The notes under the pieces: model-generated | What the model was told of the DNA's origin: nothing | What the model saw: the letters and a program-made list of their open reading frames with translations, nothing else | Database searches by the model: none | From: Silurus meridionalis | Lineage: Eukaryota; Chordata; Actinopteri; Siluriformes; Siluridae | Length of the DNA stretch: 64,000 nt | Assembly (NCBI RefSeq): GCF_014805685.1 | Contig: NC_060901.1 | Location: 21,974,905 to 22,038,904 of the forward strand | Direction of reading: 5' to 3' | Made by a program: the position numbers and the translations under genes | Part shown: positions 61,401 through 64,000 of the stretch, piece by piece | Position numbering within the stretch: position 1 is the stretch's first letter | Layout of the letters: each line of letters opens with the position of its first letter

Positions 61401-63659
61401 TCCATTCTGGTGGATCATCTTTCATGCTGTGAGCAATCTTCCATGTATTACAAAGGAACACAGATAAAGCGCTTTTTTTATGTTTGCTAATTCAATACCA
61501 ATATTACAACAGATCTTCTGTGACTGATATTTACGTGTAATTGTTCGGATTTTCTTTCGAAAAGAGAAATTTCCGATAATCTGTACGTCACTGAAATTCC
61601 TGCAAACGCATTCCAAGGCATCACCGAAAATGCGCTAACGGTGTAAGTATCAAATACTACATTCTAAATGAATGTATTAATGAATATTATTTTATTACTA
61701 GATTATATTATGGTATGTATTATATGATATCTACAGTGCCTGTGGAGTCTTTTATGTTTTTTTTGACAAACACATGTTTAATTTTTGTTTAAATGCAACA
61801 AACCTGGTTAAAGCCAAAAACAGACAGTGAATAAGTTAAAGAAAGTTGGACAGATGAGTACAAATGTGACATTTGGTGTTTTGGAGCAGGAAAGGTTGGA
61901 GACTTCAGCTGAATGTTTGGAGAAACCAACTGTATCAATGCCAAGAGTGTGAAACTGTTATTTAATGCTAAGAAAGGATTTTTTACTGAAAAATAAAGTG
62001 GAACATCTGGACATCTATTTATTTTTTTGGGCAAAGTGAACCTTTAAACGGAACATGAATGTGTCTCTAAAAATCATAAAAGACTACATGTTTCCAAACT
62101 TTTTTTTTTCAAGCACAGTATGACAACACTATCAAAACACATAAATAATGCAATGTTTTCCCCCGATGTTGTTTTCTGTTCAACAGGATGTTATACAGTA
62201 ATGGCTTTACCAAAATCCAGCACCATGCCTTCAATGGAACAAAACTAAATGCAATGTAAATCTTCTTGTTCAAATCTTGAGTGCAAACATGAAATCACAC
62301 TACTAAAGGTTTTATGAAATATCACTCGATAATTTTTAATCCCATATTAACCGAGGTGGAGAAGGTGGAGGAGTTCAGGTACCTGGGGTCAACAGTGCAA
62401 AGTAATGGAGAGTGTGTTAGGGAAGTAAAGAAAAGAGTGCAGGCAGGGTGGAGTGGGTGGAGAAGAGTGATAGCAGGAGTGATTTGTGATAGAAGAGTGT
62501 CTGTAAGAGTGAAAGTGGAAAGTTTATAGGACTGTGGTGAGACCTGAGATGTCTGGTTTAGAGACAGTGGCATTGAGTAAAAGACAGGAGGTGGAGCTGG
62601 AGGCAGCAGAGCTGAAGATGTTGAGATGTTCATTGGGAGTGACTAGGATGGACAGGATTAGAAAGGAGTTTATTAGAGGGACAGCGCATGTAGGATGTTT
62701 TGGTGACAAGGTGAGGGAGGTGAGATTGAGATGGTTTGGGCATGTGCAGAGGAGGGACATGAGTTATATTGGTAGGAGAATCCTAAGGAGGGAGACACCA
62801 GGAAGGAGGAAAAGAGGAAGGCCAAGGGGGAGGTTTATGGATGTGGTGAGGGGAAGACATGCAGGTAGTTGGTGTGAAAGAGGCAGATGTAGAGGACAGG
62901 GGGTATGGAGACGGATGATCCGCTGTGGCGCCCCCTAATGGGAGCAGCCAAAAGAAAAAGAAGAAGATTAACTATATTAATGTGTGTGTGGGTGTAATGC
63001 ATGTTGCATGTTGTGGGATTGTTTGTATGAATTGCTTCATGTACAATAAGTAGAAAAGCATGTGCAAATTTTGGCCTGTGCCATGTCTTTAAGCTTGAGG
63101 GTTATTTAGATTATCAAATTAGGTTAAAAACTGACTGAAATTAAACCTAGCCACAGTTATTGACATGAACAAAGGGGACACCTGACCATAAGATTTATAC
63201 TGTATGTGCTTCTTTTTTAACATTCCACATTCCGTCTCCATTTTCTATTATATTAAGCTCTTCTGGGAAGATTTAATTCAACCACCAGGGCGTTAGTAAA
63301 GTCACGTACTGATGTAGGCCTGGGGTGGTGTTCCAATTCATTCCAAAGGTGTTCAATAGGATTTGAGTTCTATAGCAGGAGATCTTCCATTCCAACCCTG
63401 TGCTTTGTGCACAGGGACATTGTCATGGTGGAACAGATTTGGGTTTCCTAGTTCAATGGAAGCTAGAATTCCATGCAAGGAATGGCTGGAAAACTCAGGA
63501 CTTGTGTATAAATGTAAAACGAATATATCTTTTCATCATAGATCAAAGCATTTAGAACATTATAATTTTTTTTCTCTGTAGATATCTTAACCGAAACAAA
63601 GACCTCACAAAACTGAGTGAAGACATGTTTGCGGGAACCATTAGCGGTCCGGAGCTGCT
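58478..63659 (+). CDS. tshr: thyrotropin (TSH) receptor, N-terminal part, gene runs off window
   Basis: Leucine-rich-repeat G-protein-coupled receptor for TSH; this part is the extracellular hormone-binding domain. Exons: 58478-58641, 59391-59462, 60117-60191, 60388-60462, 61354-61428, 61565-61642, 62187-62255, 63582-63659, giving 228 aa so far. Every intron after exon 1 splits a codon after its second base and each exon carries one LRR, the signature layout of glycoprotein-hormone-receptor genes. Exon 1 gives a signal peptide ([16 protein letters not shown]) and a cysteine cluster [11 protein letters not shown]-specific wording follows: [83 protein letters not shown] and LHCGR fit less well. 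NISL and NGTK are N-glycosylation sites. The remaining LRRs, hinge and seven-helix domain lie past 64,000. A second tshr paralogue remains possible. Confidence 0.92.
60925..61205 (+). mobile_element. Tc1/mariner-derived fragment, family A
   Basis: 'TGGAACATCTTCCCAGAAGA' and 'GGTGTCCACAAATGTTTGTC' at the distal end. It lies in tshr intron 4. Confidence 0.65.
61730..62125 (+). mobile_element. Tc1-like element, family C, internally deleted
   Basis: Starts 'CAGTGCCTGTGGAGTCTTTT', keeps 'GGTGTTTTGGAGCAGGAAAG' (the GCFGAG region) and 'CTGAATGTTTGGAGAAACCA', and ends near 'AAACTTTTTTTTTTCAAGCA'. The C-terminal half of the transposase is gone. It lies in tshr intron 6. Confidence 0.65.
62340..62970 (+). 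mobile_element. 3' end of an RTE-like LINE, second copy
   Basis: Same LINE as at 21,781 but longer at the 5' side. It gives [20 protein letters not shown] and [20 protein letters not shown], then after a frameshift near 62,525 [40 protein letters not shown] and [16 protein letters not shown]. It ends 'GGCGCCCCCTAATGGGAGCA' plus an A/G-rich tail. It is 5' truncated and inactive, in tshr intron 7. Confidence 0.88.
63170..63500 (-). mobile_element. Tc1/mariner-derived fragment, family A
   Basis: 'GGGGACACCTGACCATAAGA', 'TTCATTCCAAAGGTGTTCAA' and 'GCACAGGGACATTGTCATGG', ending 80 bp before tshr exon 8. Confidence 0.7.
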
Positions 63660-63720
63660 GTGAGTATGCTCTAGTCTTGGAATTGGAAATATTCATTCAA
63701 AGAGTCAACACACAGTTAAC

Positions 63721-63745
63721 AGTGTGTGTGTGTGTGTGTGTGTGT
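63721..63745. repeat. (GT)n microsatellite
   Basis: About 12 GT units, 60 bp past tshr exon 8. Confidence 0.9.
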
Positions 63746-64000
63746 TTGTGTGGAGAAAACAAAGCGAGCATCTGTGTGTATGGTTTTGTCATTTAAAATA
63801 GTTTGCATTTTTAATTGATTGATTTTTGATACAAATCAACACCCCAAGATAGTTTTACAGGGTGGTGAATACAATATAAGCTATTGGAAATTGTCTTCTT
63901 CCAACTCAGAGGAAAATATGTGCTCAGGCTCAGGGTTTCAGGGACCCCAGTAGAAAGTGTGCCTACATGTACTGTATATGAGAGAGTGTATGTGAACTGG

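Overview
The window is nuclear DNA of a teleost fish. The genes are split into many short exons with GT..AG introns and vertebrate family sequences. Introns and spacers are full of dinucleotide and tetranucleotide microsatellites, decayed Tc1/mariner-like transposons, 3' ends of a LINE and tRNA-like SINE material. The dense (CA)n tracts and the particular Tc1-derived and SINE-like repeats suggest an otophysan such as a catfish, cyprinid or characin; that placement is inference.

Four protein genes can be rebuilt exon by exon, and the reading phase closes at every junction. (1) ncoa1 (SRC-1), minus strand, 19 coding exons from 12,966 down to the stop at 504, 1,332 aa. Its non-coding first exon is probably in the CpG-rich block near 20.7-21.5 kb. 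(2) rpl7l1, plus strand, six coding exons 22,848-26,529, 247 aa, divergent from ncoa1. (3) An ectonucleotide pyrophosphatase/phosphodiesterase, best called enpp1, minus strand, 24 coding exons from 54,456 down to 28,968, 883 aa, all catalytic residues present; convergent with rpl7l1. (4) The start of a thyrotropin-receptor gene (tshr), plus strand, eight exons 58,478-63,659, continuing beyond the window.

Between the genes: 13.0-20.6 kb is ncoa1 intron 1 with microsatellites, Tc1 remnants and a degenerate minisatellite. 21.5-22.8 kb is the divergent spacer, holding a broken LINE tail and an (AT)n-(TC)n-(AT)n block. 26.5-28.9 kb is the convergent spacer, with a tRNA-like cloverleaf and a tandem duplication. 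29-54 kb is enpp1, whose introns hold three copies of a TA-flanked non-autonomous DNA transposon and many Tc1-derived fragments. 54.7-58.5 kb is repeat-bearing spacer.

The four genes do not form one pathway: a nuclear-receptor coactivator, a ribosome-biogenesis protein, an extracellular ATP/pyrophosphate enzyme and a hormone receptor sit side by side. I found no sign of a new multi-gene system. The items most worth a second look are repeat structures, the divergent promoter region and small features of enpp1.
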